In this document: positions 25,474 to 33,254 of the stretch, piece by piece
Layout of the letters: every line of letters starts with the position of its first letter
How positions within the stretch are numbered: the first letter of the stretch is position 1
NCBI GenBank assembly: GCA_018433675.1
Contig: JAHDQS010000037.1
Location: forward strand, 1 to 56,203
Reading direction: 5' to 3'
Source of the DNA: Clostridia bacterium
GTDB lineage: Bacteria; Bacillota; Peptococcia; DRI-13; SM3-B62
Length of the DNA stretch: 56,203 nt
Program-made: the position numbers and the translations under genes
Notes under the pieces: model-generated
Seen by the model: the letters and a program-made list of their open reading frames with translations, nothing else
The model's database searches: none
Told to the model about the DNA's origin: nothing

Positions 25474-26175
25474 CTATTTTAGGCTTCTCAGTATTCGGAA
25501 AAGAAAGTATGGATTGTCAAGTTCGGATTGACTGATTTCTACTACATTAATATTATCTTTTTGCAGAAGACGACGGTACAGTTTGGGCAAGCGATGGGCG
25601 TTATGCGGGAGGATAAATGCCGTTTTTTTATCCGGCAAGTAATAATCTATCACGAGGCTGCGATATTCATAATTCTTTATTACCTTTTCATTTGGGTATG
25701 CACTCATAACGGCATCATTAAAGTTCATTGCAAAAGGTTTGGTCTGTTCCTTAGTCGGGGCAATATCAGATGTATCAATTGCTTCGGAAACAACGGGGCG
25801 AAGTTCTGCGCTTTCTTCGGAGATACCTAGTGTCTCCAGTTTGTTTTGAGTTTCTTCGCTTGGTTCTTTCACCGTAAGGGTAATAACCTTATTGATGGAA
25901 TTTTGAAGTTCGCCAAAGCTGTTTAGCAGGTAAGGGTGAGGCAGCTGCTGTGAAATCAACTGTTTAAGCAGAGATTCCATCAGGTATTCTTTTCCGTCTA
26001 TGAGCTGTAAAAGATAAGGTTTGATTTCTTTTAATAAAGTTACGGCGTTATCGATATCTTCATCAAGCCTGTTCCCGCAGGTATTACTTGCGCTTACCAG
26101 TATCCTGACTACTTGATTGACGTTCGTAATAATTTTGTTTTCCGCAACGCTTCTATATGGATACAATAGAACCAC
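25474..26175 (-). CDS. unknown protein with possible nuclease-like C-terminal domain
   Basis: I do not recognise this 233-residue protein. The N-terminal half is helical and Leu-rich (about 15-100). A charged linker with Glu, Ser and Thr follows (about 100-150). The C-terminal part (about 160-233) reads KNYEYRSLVIDYYLP, then a helical stretch, then NINVVEISQSELDNP. That order of strands and helix faintly recalls RAP or PD-(D/E)XK folds, but the catalytic Glu-x-Lys is not evident, so this is only a hint. The start is GTG 26175 or, with a better-placed GAGGGTGG, TTG 26166. It converges on the FtsA-like gene with 8 bp between them and is divergent from the tRNA array. Confidence 0.7.
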   Translation of the reverse strand: MVLLYPYRSVAENKIITNVNQVVRILVSASNTCGNRLDEDIDNAVTLLKEIKPYLLQLIDGKEYLMESLLKQLISQQLPHPYLLNSFGELQNSINKVITLTVKEPSEETQNKLETLGISEESAELRPVVSEAIDTSDIAPTKEQTKPFAMNFNDAVMSAYPNEKVIKNYEYRSLVIDYYLPDKKTAFILPHNAHRLPKLYRRLLQKDNINVVEISQSELDNPYFLFRILRSLK

Positions 26176-26319
26176 CCTCGATACTTTATGGATTTATGAT
26201 ATTTATATTTAGCATCATAATAATAGATATTAAAAAATTAACAGGATTATGACATTATTTAATTCTGTAGGCATCAAATAATACATCAATAATTTGGGCA
26301 CATTTGAACTAAATTACAC

Positions 26320-26348
26320 TTGACCGATACGATAATATTTGATATTAT
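26320..26348 (+). promoter_or_regulatory. promoter of the seven-tRNA array
   Basis: TTGACC (26320-26325) and TATTAT (26343-26348) are 17 bp apart, with the first tRNA beginning 20 bp later. No other promoter-like boxes are seen between the tRNAs, so one transcript is likely. Confidence 0.75.
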
Positions 26349-26367
26349 ATATCTCGCCACGTCAAAA

Positions 26368-26444
26368 CGGGGCATAGCGCAGTTTGGTAGCGCACCTGGT
26401 TTGGGACCAGGGGGTCGGGGGTTCAAATCCCTCTGCCCCGACCA
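26368..26444 (+). tRNA. tRNA-Pro (anticodon TGG)
   Basis: The acceptor stem CGGGGCA pairs with TGCCCCG, and CCA is encoded. The anticodon arm CCTGG-TTTGGGA-CCAGG gives anticodon TGG. It is the second Pro tRNA in the window besides the GGG one at 19502. Confidence 0.96.
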
Positions 26445-26462
26445 TTGCTTTTAATGATACAA

Positions 26463-26537
26463 GGCCCGGTGGTCAAGTGGTTAAGACACGGCCCTTTCAA
26501 GGCTGTAACACGGGTTCGACTCCCGTCCGGGTCACCA
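26463..26537 (+). tRNA. tRNA-Glu (anticodon TTC)
   Basis: The acceptor stem is GGCCCGG/CCGGGTC with encoded CCA. The anticodon arm CGGCC-CTTTCAA-GGCTG gives anticodon TTC. Confidence 0.96.
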
Positions 26538-26544
26538 TATTAGC

Positions 26545-26621
26545 GGAGCTGTGGTGTAGTGGCCTAACATGCCTGCCTGTCACGCAGGAGATCGCGAGTT
26601 CGACTCTCGTCAGCTCCGCCA
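26545..26621 (+). tRNA. tRNA-Asp (anticodon GTC)
   Basis: The acceptor stem is GGAGCTG/CAGCTCC with encoded CCA. The anticodon arm CCTGC-CTGTCAC-GCAGG gives anticodon GTC. Confidence 0.96.
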
Positions 26622-26628
26622 TAAAAAT

Positions 26629-26704
26629 GCCGACGTAGCTCAATTGGCAGAGCAGCTGATTTGTAATCAGCAGGTTGCGGGTTCGAGTCCCATCGTCGGC
26701 TCCA
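26629..26704 (+). tRNA. tRNA-Thr (anticodon TGT)
   Basis: The acceptor stem is GCCGACG/CGTCGGC with encoded CCA. The anticodon arm GCTGA-TTTGTAA-TCAGC gives anticodon TGT. Confidence 0.96.
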
Positions 26705-26728
26705 TACTAATTTTCACAAGTCAAAAAT

Positions 26729-26814
26729 GGAGGGATTCCCGAGTTGGCCAAAGGGGGCAGACTGTAAATCTGCTGGCACTGCCTTCGAAGGTTCGAATCC
26801 TTCTCCCTCCACCA
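26729..26814 (+). tRNA. tRNA-Tyr (anticodon GTA)
   Basis: This is a class II tRNA with a long variable arm. The acceptor stem is GGAGGGA/TCCCTCC with encoded CCA. The anticodon arm GCAGA-CTGTAAA-TCTGC gives anticodon GTA. Confidence 0.96.
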
Positions 26815-26820
26815 TTTTAT

Positions 26821-26897
26821 TGGGGTGTAGCCAAGTCTGGTAAGGCAACGGACTTTGACTCCGTCATGCGTTGGTTCGAATCCAGCCACCCCAGCCA
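26821..26897 (+). tRNA. tRNA-Gln (anticodon TTG)
   Basis: The acceptor stem is TGGGGTG/CACCCCA with encoded CCA. The anticodon arm ACGGA-CTTTGAC-TCCGT gives anticodon TTG. Confidence 0.96.
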
Positions 26898-26927
26898 CTG
26901 AAACAAATATTAAATTATTATAAATAT

Positions 26928-27014
26928 GCGGCTGTGGCGGAATTGGCAGACGCGCTAGATTCAGGTTCTAGTGTTCGCAAGGACGTGGAGGTTCAAGTCC
27001 TCTCAGCCGCACCA
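26928..27014 (+). tRNA. tRNA-Leu (anticodon CAG)
   Basis: This is a class II tRNA with a long variable arm. The acceptor stem is GCGGCTG/CAGCCGC with encoded CCA. The anticodon arm CTAGA-TTCAGGT-TCTAG gives anticodon CAG. It is the last gene of the array. Confidence 0.96.
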
Positions 27015-27033
27015 AAGATGAGCAAAAAAAATG

Positions 27034-27060
27034 ACCACCTGCAATGCGCGGGTGGTTTTC
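27034..27060 (+). terminator. first terminator after the tRNA array
   Basis: ACCACC (27034-27039) pairs with GGTGGT (27051-27056), followed by TTTTC. A second, longer hairpin follows directly. Confidence 0.75.
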
Positions 27061-27063
27061 GCA

Positions 27064-27116
27064 ATATAAAAGAGCGGCTTCAAGATCACACAGATCTTGA
27101 AGCCGCTCTTTTATAT
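27064..27116. terminator. 24-bp perfect hairpin, bidirectional terminator
   Basis: The left arm 27064-27087 is fully complementary to 27093-27116 around a 5-nt loop (acaca). One arm ends in A-rich and the other in T-rich sequence, so it can work on both strands. Together with the hairpin just upstream it insulates the tRNA array from the region that follows. Confidence 0.8.
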
Positions 27117-27724
27117 GTACTGGAGTTTTTACATTTTAATCTAATATACCTTGATCTATAGTTTGTCTATATCATAAGTTTCGCGTATTGGATAAAATTC
27201 TGTAAATTAACTACACAAAATTAGTAATGCAAAAAATATTTTAAAAGCAAGAAGGAAAATTTCAAAACAAGACGAAGTATATATACGTAAATGGAATAGA
27301 AAACAAAAAAAATGGAACATACTTCATGGGGATATTCACCCGATACCTTTAGGCAAAACACAAAAGGGTGGGTAGCGTGACTGTATAGTGCATATCCGAG
27401 TTGACATTAGTTTATGGACAAATATTTGCTGCAAAATGAAAATAAAAACTATTACAACCGCATAAAAACGGAACATAAAATATTAAATCCAAAAACTATA
27501 ACCGTGAGGTGGTTGTAAAGGATATAGAAGGCGTCAGGATAACAAAAAGAGGGGATGTTTTTTGATGACAGGTTTCAATGGAAAGAAAAAAACATTTAGA
27601 AATTTCTATACTAATAGCAATACTATTAGCATAGAAACAATCTTGCCTCCATGATTCAGGGATTGCCAGCGAACAAAAACCCATCAAGGTAAGTTTTTAT
27701 AATCAAAATGTAAGGGTGAGGTAA
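27117..27724 (+). other. 608-bp intergenic region upstream of the TRAP operon
   Basis: This AT-rich stretch has no convincing gene. It holds GAAGTAT/ATACTTC repeats (27274 and 27319), a CACC...GGTG fold around 27338-27372, a weak promoter (TTGACA 27401-27406, TATTTG 27423-27428), a TACAACC/GGTTGTA pair (27453 and 27511), and a 29-codon open frame (27565-27654) behind AGAGGGG that contains an inverted repeat. It is probably the regulatory leader of the TRAP module. No known riboswitch was recognised. Confidence 0.5.
27604..27636 (+). promoter_or_regulatory. 33-bp imperfect inverted repeat upstream of dctQ
   Basis: TTCTAT-a-CTAATAG (27604-27617) mirrors CTATTAG-c-ATAGAA (27623-27636) with one mismatch and a 5-nt centre. 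Its length and symmetry fit a dimeric-regulator operator or an mRNA hairpin for the transporter operon. No regulator gene lies in the module. Confidence 0.5.
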
Positions 27725-28249
27725 ATGAAGAGGTTTATTAAGACGGTTAATTTAATCAGTGAGTGGACAGGCCAAGCTGTAAAATGGTTAGTCCTGGTTT
27801 TGATCGTTACTGTTTCTTATGACGTTTTCATGCGGTATGTATTAAATAAACCAACAATTTGGTCATTTACGCTTAGTTATATGATTGGGGGGACTTTTTT
27901 TGTCATCGGACAGCCATATTTGCAGAAATACAAGGGGAATGTCAGGGTAGATATTCTTTATAACAAATTAAGCAAAAAGGCAAAACTGCTTCTTGATATT
28001 ATTAGCAGCTCATTACTATTTTTTCCGGTTTATTTCTTATTGACAAGAACTTTCTGGAATGATTTTATTCGATCTTTTCAACGGATGGAAGTGGATATAA
28101 GTACTACTTGGTATCCGCCGTTGTGGCCTTTTAAACTAATAGTCGCAATAGGTTTTACACTTTTTCTTATACAGTTTGTTGCGGATATATTGGAAGGTAT
28201 TTTTGATTATCTTAACCTCCGTACGAAAGGGGTTGATGAAAAATGCTAG
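27725..28249 (+). CDS. dctQ: TRAP transporter small membrane subunit (DctQ)
   Basis: This 174-residue protein has the four-helix DctQ layout, with the helix-2 region SYDVFMRYVLNKPTIW resembling the conserved family motif (normally VxxRYxFxxpxxW). In TRAP systems DctQ and DctM form the sodium-driven membrane part fed by a DctP binding protein. The start is ATG 27725 behind GGGTGAGG. Its stop overlaps the dctM start by 7 bp, so the two subunits are translationally coupled. The matching dctP is at 31231, after two dehydratase genes, instead of adjacent. Confidence 0.92.
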   Translation: MKRFIKTVNLISEWTGQAVKWLVLVLIVTVSYDVFMRYVLNKPTIWSFTLSYMIGGTFFVIGQPYLQKYKGNVRVDILYNKLSKKAKLLLDIISSSLLFFPVYFLLTRTFWNDFIRSFQRMEVDISTTWYPPLWPFKLIVAIGFTLFLIQFVADILEGIFDYLNLRTKGVDEKC

Positions 28250-29577
28250 AATTCACTCCGGAGTTTACCACTATAATTATGTTCGGTGGAGCGATATTAG
28301 GAATATTGGCGGGATTACCTATAGCTTTTGCTTTAGCAGGAATAACGGCTATTGTTGGGGTTTTGACCCAGGGCGTGCAAATATTTGAAATGTTTCGCAT
28401 GGGAGTATATTCCATTATGAGCGATTATGTATTTTTGGCTGTTCCTCTTTTTGTCTTTATGGGAAGTATGGTGGAAAAGACAGGTATTACAAAAAAAATG
28501 TTTGACACTTTATATGTATGGCTAGGTGGTCTGCGGGGAGGCTTAGCAATAGTTACTATTATTATCGGGGCAATTCTGGCGGCTTGTGTCGGTGTTGTTG
28601 CCGCTTCTGTAATTATGCTGGGTGTAATCGGTATCCCTGCAATGCTAAACAAAGGATATGACAAAAAAATTATTTGCGGTTCAATTTGCGCAGGCGGTTC
28701 TCTCGGTGTTCTTATACCACCTAGCATATTGATTGTGATGTATGGTCCTACAGCATCTCTGTCGGTTGGAAAACTGTTTATGGCAGCATTCATTCCGGGA
28801 CTTTTGCTAACAGGACTTTACGTTATTTACATTTATATACGTTGCTTGATTAATCCTAATTTGGGTCCGGTTTTATCGATTGAAGAAAGAAAAGTTCCAT
28901 TGGCCCAAAAAATCAAGATGCTTTTCACCTCTCTTCTTCCTCCCCTGTTTTTGATTTTTTCCGTTTTGGGGTCGATACTTCTTGGATTGGCTACTCCGAC
29001 GGAGGCAGCGGCTATCGGTGCTTTGGCTTCAGTTATATTGGCTGCTTGTTACCGGGTTTTGAACTGGGAACATTTAAAGGATGTATGTCTGACTACGGTA
29101 AAAGTGTCTTGTCTTGCCCAAATGGTAGCGTGGGGCGCTAAAATGTTTACGAATCTATTCCTAAAAATGGGTTGCGGCGATGTAGTGACAAGCACATTGC
29201 TTAATCTTCCTTTAGGAAAATGGGGTACTTTCTTTGTAATTATGTTCATACTCTTCATTTTAGGCATGTTTATTGACTGGCTGGGGATTATCTTTATTAT
29301 GGTGCCGATTATTACACCTCTTGCTGTGAAACTGGGATTTGACCCAATATGGTTTTCTATGATGGTTATAATTAACCTCCAGTTTTCTTTCATAACACCG
29401 CCTTTTGCATACTCCATATTTTATCTCAAAGGGATAGTAAAGGAAGAGTGGGACATTACGACTCAGGATATTATCTCAGGCATCTTACCCTACTTGGGCT
29501 TGATTGCTATTGCCATAGTTCTATGTATTATTTTTCCCGATATTATACTGTGGTTGCCTAATTTGTCAGTTAAATAA
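28243..29577 (+). CDS. dctM: TRAP transporter large membrane subunit (DctM)
   Basis: The 444-residue protein has about 12 membrane segments and the typical DctM features: an N-terminal IMFGGAILGILAGLPIAFAL, the central GGSLGVLIPPSILIVMYG hairpin that forms part of the substrate gate, and ATPTEAAAIGALA. DctM is the transport channel of TRAP systems, importing organic acids with Na+. The ATG overlaps dctQ and has AAAGGGG upstream inside that gene. Substrate identity depends on DctP and cannot be read here, but the following dehydratase suggests a sugar acid. Confidence 0.95.
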   Translation: MLEFTPEFTTIIMFGGAILGILAGLPIAFALAGITAIVGVLTQGVQIFEMFRMGVYSIMSDYVFLAVPLFVFMGSMVEKTGITKKMFDTLYVWLGGLRGGLAIVTIIIGAILAACVGVVAASVIMLGVIGIPAMLNKGYDKKIICGSICAGGSLGVLIPPSILIVMYGPTASLSVGKLFMAAFIPGLLLTGLYVIYIYIRCLINPNLGPVLSIEERKVPLAQKIKMLFTSLLPPLFLIFSVLGSILLGLATPTEAAAIGALASVILAACYRVLNWEHLKDVCLTTVKVSCLAQMVAWGAKMFTNLFLKMGCGDVVTSTLLNLPLGKWGTFFVIMFILFILGMFIDWLGIIFIMVPIITPLAVKLGFDPIWFSMMVIINLQFSFITPPFAYSIFYLKGIVKEEWDITTQDIISGILPYLGLIAIAIVLCIIFPDIILWLPNLSVK

Positions 29578-29618
29578 GATGAGCATTGAAATTAAACCTA
29601 TGAAAAGGGGGATTACCT

Positions 29619-29918
29619 ATGAGTAATGACAGTAAAGCAATCATTATTGACGAAAAGGATAATGTTGCCACTTTATTGTGCGACGGTGCTAAGAAAGGAT
29701 CGACGATGCAGGTTCAAATCGGTGAAAAAGAGGTGCAGGTTGAGATGCGGGACAACGTGGAATTCGGACATAAGATTGCGTTACATGATATCAAAAAGGG
29801 TGAACCTATTTTTAAATATGGAGAGATTATTGGACAGGCAGCAAGAGATATAGCCAAAGGGGAGCATGTCCATATCCATAATGTTGATAGTTGCAGAGGG
29901 TTAGCTGAAGAAAAGTAA
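29619..29918 (+). CDS. UxaA-type dehydratase small subunit (SAF domain)
   Basis: The 99-residue protein is a SAF domain matching the N-terminal part of altronate/galactarate dehydratases, with the characteristic DNV.FGHKIAL, KKGEPIFKYGEIIG and AKGEHVHIHNV segments. In many bacteria this domain is a separate small subunit working with the large subunit encoded next (6 bp gap to its open frame, 46 bp to the chosen start). Together they would dehydrate an aldonate or related hydroxy acid to a 2-keto-3-deoxy acid. The start is ATG behind AAAGGGGG. It is called by domain pattern and context. Confidence 0.88.
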   Translation: MSNDSKAIIIDEKDNVATLLCDGAKKGSTMQVQIGEKEVQVEMRDNVEFGHKIALHDIKKGEPIFKYGEIIGQAARDIAKGEHVHIHNVDSCRGLAEEK

Positions 29919-29963
29919 AATCAAATGATTCGGAAGGTTAAAAACATACAAGGAGTGATGAGA

Positions 29964-31121
29964 ATGGAATTGACGGGTTACCAACGTTCCAACGGACAGG
30001 TGGGCTTTAGGAACTATGTTGCAATCCTGCCGTCGGTGGGATGTGCTAATGATATCGTTAATGGACTGGGACATTTATATCCTAATGTGCTGGTTTTAAA
30101 TCACAGGCAAGGGTGTGGGCAGCTAGGGATTGACAAAGAGCAATCCGCAAGAACACTTGCCGGTTTGGGCAAGAACCCAAATATAGGCGCGGTTCTTGTG
30201 GTTGGGCTGGGATGTGAATCAATCACAGCAAATTATCTAGCCAATGAAATAGCAAAAACAGGGAAAAGGGTTGAGGTGTTGGTGGCGCAGAACGAGGGTT
30301 CAAATCTCAATACGCTGTCTAAGGGTAACGTTATTTTAAAAGATATGATTCATGAAGTCTCCAATATGAAAAGGACTCCATGTGATTTAAACAGTCTGAC
30401 ATTAGGTATAAAGTGCGGTTTGACAGATACTACATCCGGGCTTTCGTCAAATCCGGCGACGGGAGTCGCTGCTGATAGAATAATCGAAGCCGGAGGAACG
30501 GTCGTTTTTGGGGAAACACCTGAGGTGATTGGGGCGGAACATATATTGGGCAAAAGGGCTGTCAGTGAGGAGGTGAAACAGAGGCTTTGTCATTATGTGG
30601 AGCTATGTGAAAAAAGAGTTAAGGATTCCGGTGTAGATATTAGAGGAGCTAATCCGGCACCGGGCAACATAAAAGGCGGTATTACAAGTATTGAAGAAAA
30701 ATCCTTAGGTGCTATTAAAAAAGCAGGAAGTAAACCGCTCCAAGATGTTTTAGCCTATGGAGAAGTGCCGGAGGGAAAAGGTCTTTTCTTTATGGACGGT
30801 CCGGGCAGGACTCCGGAAGCGCTTACCGGCTTAAATGCTACAGGAGCACAGATAATAGTGTTTTCCACCGGCGGTGGTTCGCCGGCAGGAACACGTATTT
30901 CACCGGTTATTAAGGTTACCGGCAACTCAAGAACCGCTGAGGTAAGAAAAGATCATATAGATGTAAGTGTTGAGGGAATCATTAAAGGTGAAATGAATTT
31001 ACAGCAAGCAGGAGAAAGAATCTTTCAAGAAATAATTGAAGTAGCTTCCGGAAAAATGTCGAAAGCCGAGGTTTTTGGATATGGTAGCTTAAGTGTTTGG
31101 AATCTTGGAGTACATATGTAA
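29964..31121 (+). CDS. UxaA-family dehydratase large subunit
   Basis: The 385-residue protein matches the C-terminal catalytic part of UxaA/GarD dehydratases: N-terminal GYQRSNGQVGFRNYVAILPSVGCAN, HRQGCGQLG with Cys and His likely near the metal, ILVVGLGCE-type turn, and LGIKCGLTDTTSGLSSNPATG. The family uses Fe2+ or Mn2+ to dehydrate altronate, galactarate and related sulfo- or sugar acids. I start at ATG 29964, 8 nt after AAGGAG; the open frame extends to 29925. The exact substrate is unknown. No oxidoreductase, kinase or aldolase of the classical uronate route accompanies it, which suggests a different pathway. Confidence 0.9.
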   Translation: MELTGYQRSNGQVGFRNYVAILPSVGCANDIVNGLGHLYPNVLVLNHRQGCGQLGIDKEQSARTLAGLGKNPNIGAVLVVGLGCESITANYLANEIAKTGKRVEVLVAQNEGSNLNTLSKGNVILKDMIHEVSNMKRTPCDLNSLTLGIKCGLTDTTSGLSSNPATGVAADRIIEAGGTVVFGETPEVIGAEHILGKRAVSEEVKQRLCHYVELCEKRVKDSGVDIRGANPAPGNIKGGITSIEEKSLGAIKKAGSKPLQDVLAYGEVPEGKGLFFMDGPGRTPEALTGLNATGAQIIVFSTGGGSPAGTRISPVIKVTGNSRTAEVRKDHIDVSVEGIIKGEMNLQQAGERIFQEIIEVASGKMSKAEVFGYGSLSVWNLGVHM

Positions 31122-31230
31122 AAACACTTGTCTCGGTATTTCGCAAGTTAAGGGGGGTGACTTGATTTAAGTCTTAAATGAAATGGGGTTGTAGAATAAT
31201 AGTGGAAATAAAAACGAGGAGTGACATTTT

Positions 31231-32346
31231 ATGAAAAAAAGGATTGGGATATTTTTGTTGAGTGTTTTATTCTTATCAAGTGTCATTTTGTCAGGTTGTT
31301 CAGTAAAAGACCAAGAAACAGCTGCAACTGAAACAAGCGGTACAGAAGCAAAAACATACAATCTGACTATGCAGATTTCTGCTGCTGCAGGGACACCGTA
31401 TATGACCTGTGCTCAAGAGTTTGCCAGGAGAGTTAAAGAATCCAGCAACAACAGGCTGATCATAGATGTACAAGCTGGGGGTGCCATTGTGCCTGCCCAT
31501 GAAGTAACGGATGCTATTAACTCAGGTGTGCTGGATATAGCTGCTCCTAATCCCTCTATGGACCAAGGTCGTTTTGGAACAAAAGTGCTTCTTTTTGGCG
31601 CTTCGGGAACAACAGCGGGACCAAATGCTATGGAGTATTTGGGGTGGTTCTATAAAGGCGATGGAATGGAGATGGCAAATGAACTATATAAAGATTTTAA
31701 TGCCGTAGTAATCGGTGTTGCCAGTATTGCACCGGCAGAACTGTTTTGTCATTCCGACAAGCCTATTGATAAAATAGAGGATTTTAAAGGTTTGAAGTTC
31801 CGTACCATGGGTCTTTGGGCTGAGATCTTAAAGGATATGGGAGCGTCAGTTGTAACTGTTTCCGGCGGAGAAATCTATCAGGCTATGGAACAAGGAGTTG
31901 TTGATGCGTTTGAATATTGCGGACCGGGGGTAGATTGGGACATGGGGTTCCATGAAGTAGCCCAGTGCATTGGTGTACCGGGAATACATTCTCCGTTAAG
32001 CAGTAACCTGCTTATTGTTAATAAAACTAAATGGGAAGAGTTGCCCGCAGACCTTCAGGCGTTATTGAAGAGTGAAGCTTTGGCTACTTCCTTGAACGAC
32101 TATCTTGAGTTTTCTTATGGTGATGTCCTCGGTTTGCAAAAATATAAAGATTATGGCACAGAAACTGTTGTGCTCTCAGATGAATTGCAAAAGGAAATCT
32201 CTCAACGGGCTAAAAATCTAATGGAAGAATATTCTCAAGAGGATGCGGAATTTAAGAAAATCTATGATAACCAGCTCGACTTCATCCAAAAATGGATTTA
32301 TCGCGAAGATGCACTGCAACCGAAATACAACATATACAATAATTAA
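31231..32346 (+). CDS. dctP: TRAP transporter substrate-binding lipoprotein (DctP)
   Basis: This 371-residue extracellular binding protein carries a signal peptide with lipobox LSGC, so it is lipid-anchored, as expected in a Gram-positive. The mature protein shows the DctP pattern including the FKGLKFRTMG segment, whose Arg usually clamps the substrate carboxylate, and GEIYQAMEQGVVDAFEY. It should bind a carboxylate and pass it to DctQM. It is placed after the dehydratase genes. Two hairpins follow it before the decarboxylase gene. The ATG is preceded by GAGGAG. Confidence 0.93.
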   Translation: MKKRIGIFLLSVLFLSSVILSGCSVKDQETAATETSGTEAKTYNLTMQISAAAGTPYMTCAQEFARRVKESSNNRLIIDVQAGGAIVPAHEVTDAINSGVLDIAAPNPSMDQGRFGTKVLLFGASGTTAGPNAMEYLGWFYKGDGMEMANELYKDFNAVVIGVASIAPAELFCHSDKPIDKIEDFKGLKFRTMGLWAEILKDMGASVVTVSGGEIYQAMEQGVVDAFEYCGPGVDWDMGFHEVAQCIGVPGIHSPLSSNLLIVNKTKWEELPADLQALLKSEALATSLNDYLEFSYGDVLGLQKYKDYGTETVVLSDELQKEISQRAKNLMEEYSQEDAEFKKIYDNQLDFIQKWIYREDALQPKYNIYNN

Positions 32347-32350
32347 AGCA

Positions 32351-32424
32351 TATTAGGTTCTTGACACAAACCTAATACAACTCAACCCGGGCGGGGTCTG
32401 AAGATTGTATACTCGACCCTGCCC
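32351..32424 (+). promoter_or_regulatory. two stem-loops between dctP and the decarboxylase gene
   Basis: A 9-bp stem (TATTAGGTT 32351-32359 with AACCTAATA 32369-32377) is followed by a GC-rich stem (32389-32398 with 32415-32424). Neither has a T-run. Such hairpins often stabilise the upstream mRNA and favour expression of a binding protein over downstream genes. Confidence 0.55.
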
Positions 32425-32462
32425 CCCAAATTTATATAAATTATAAACGGAGGATGGAAAAA

Positions 32463-33194
32463 ATGGGGAATCTAACGAGGAAAAAATTTGGTTTATCCAT
32501 GCCAGTAAACTCGCCTTTATATAGTATGCCTGTATATTTTGAGGGTGTTGAGTCATTTTGGGTTGAGTATGAGACGGAGGTCGAAGCGGTTAACGAATTT
32601 TTACCAGAAGGATTAGATTCACTATCTCCGGCCGAAGCGTCGCTTGTAGTACTAAACATCGGCAACAGAAGTAGTGTAGGACCATATAAGGAAGCGGCTA
32701 TAACTATAGCTTGTAAATGGGAAGGCGAAATAAAAAGATTTATAGCACAACAGTTCGTCACTGCCGATGCTGCTATGGCTGCCGGACGTGAACCTTATGG
32801 ATGTCCCAAAAAAATTGGGCACATAGAAATAACCCACGAAAATGAAATAATGTTGGGTATTATCGAACGGCCTAGAAATAAAAGGATTTGTACAGTTTCC
32901 GTTTTACCGGAAAAACCAGTTGGAGCTGTAACACCAATGGTTAAAGTTCCGACGGTTAATTTAAAGGTTATCCCCAGCGTTGATGAAAAAGAGAAGTTTT
33001 CTTCCGTTGAGCTTATTGAGTACGAAGGGGTAAGAACAAATGTTAAAATGTGGGAATGCAAGGGCGATATAACCTTTGATTCGCCAAGCATATTTGATCC
33101 CTGGTACAAGATACCTGTTAAGAAAATCAAAAAGGCATATTATAGCACATTCGATTATATGATGCCCTTCGGTAGGGTGATAAAAAAATACTGA
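32463..33194 (+). CDS. acetoacetate decarboxylase-family protein
   Basis: The 243-residue protein keeps the Schiff-base Lys116 in YGCPKKIGH, matching the PKK of clostridial acetoacetate decarboxylase (Lys115), and Glu77 in PYKEAAI, near the family's conserved active-site Glu. Family members decarboxylate beta-keto acids or act as aldolase/dehydratases on related substrates. Here it follows a TRAP carboxylate transporter and UxaA-like dehydratase, so a role on the dehydrated keto acid is more likely than solvent production; that is inference. GGAGG lies 9 nt before ATG 32463; the earlier ATG 32454 directly abuts it and is less likely. Confidence 0.87.
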   Translation: MGNLTRKKFGLSMPVNSPLYSMPVYFEGVESFWVEYETEVEAVNEFLPEGLDSLSPAEASLVVLNIGNRSSVGPYKEAAITIACKWEGEIKRFIAQQFVTADAAMAAGREPYGCPKKIGHIEITHENEIMLGIIERPRNKRICTVSVLPEKPVGAVTPMVKVPTVNLKVIPSVDEKEKFSSVELIEYEGVRTNVKMWECKGDITFDSPSIFDPWYKIPVKKIKKAYYSTFDYMMPFGRVIKKY

Positions 33195-33221
33195 GGAGGT
33201 TCAAAAAATAAGGTATCACAC

Positions 33222-33246
33222 AAAAAAAGACGGTAATGGTACCGTC
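33222..33246 (-). terminator. terminator of the DUF4931 gene
   Basis: On the reverse strand a 7-bp stem (33240-33246 with 33229-33235) with a 4-nt loop is followed by seven T residues (33228-33222). Confidence 0.85.
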
Positions 33247-33254
33247 ATAGGAAA

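Noticed and set aside
26384-27161. Open reading frames across the tRNA array
   Set aside because: They are translations of tRNA genes, and every segment folds as a cloverleaf.
32463-33194. Solventogenic acetoacetate decarboxylase (acetone pathway)
   Set aside because: The catalytic Lys is present, but no CoA-transferase or thiolase is nearby. The neighbours are a carboxylate transporter and a dehydratase.
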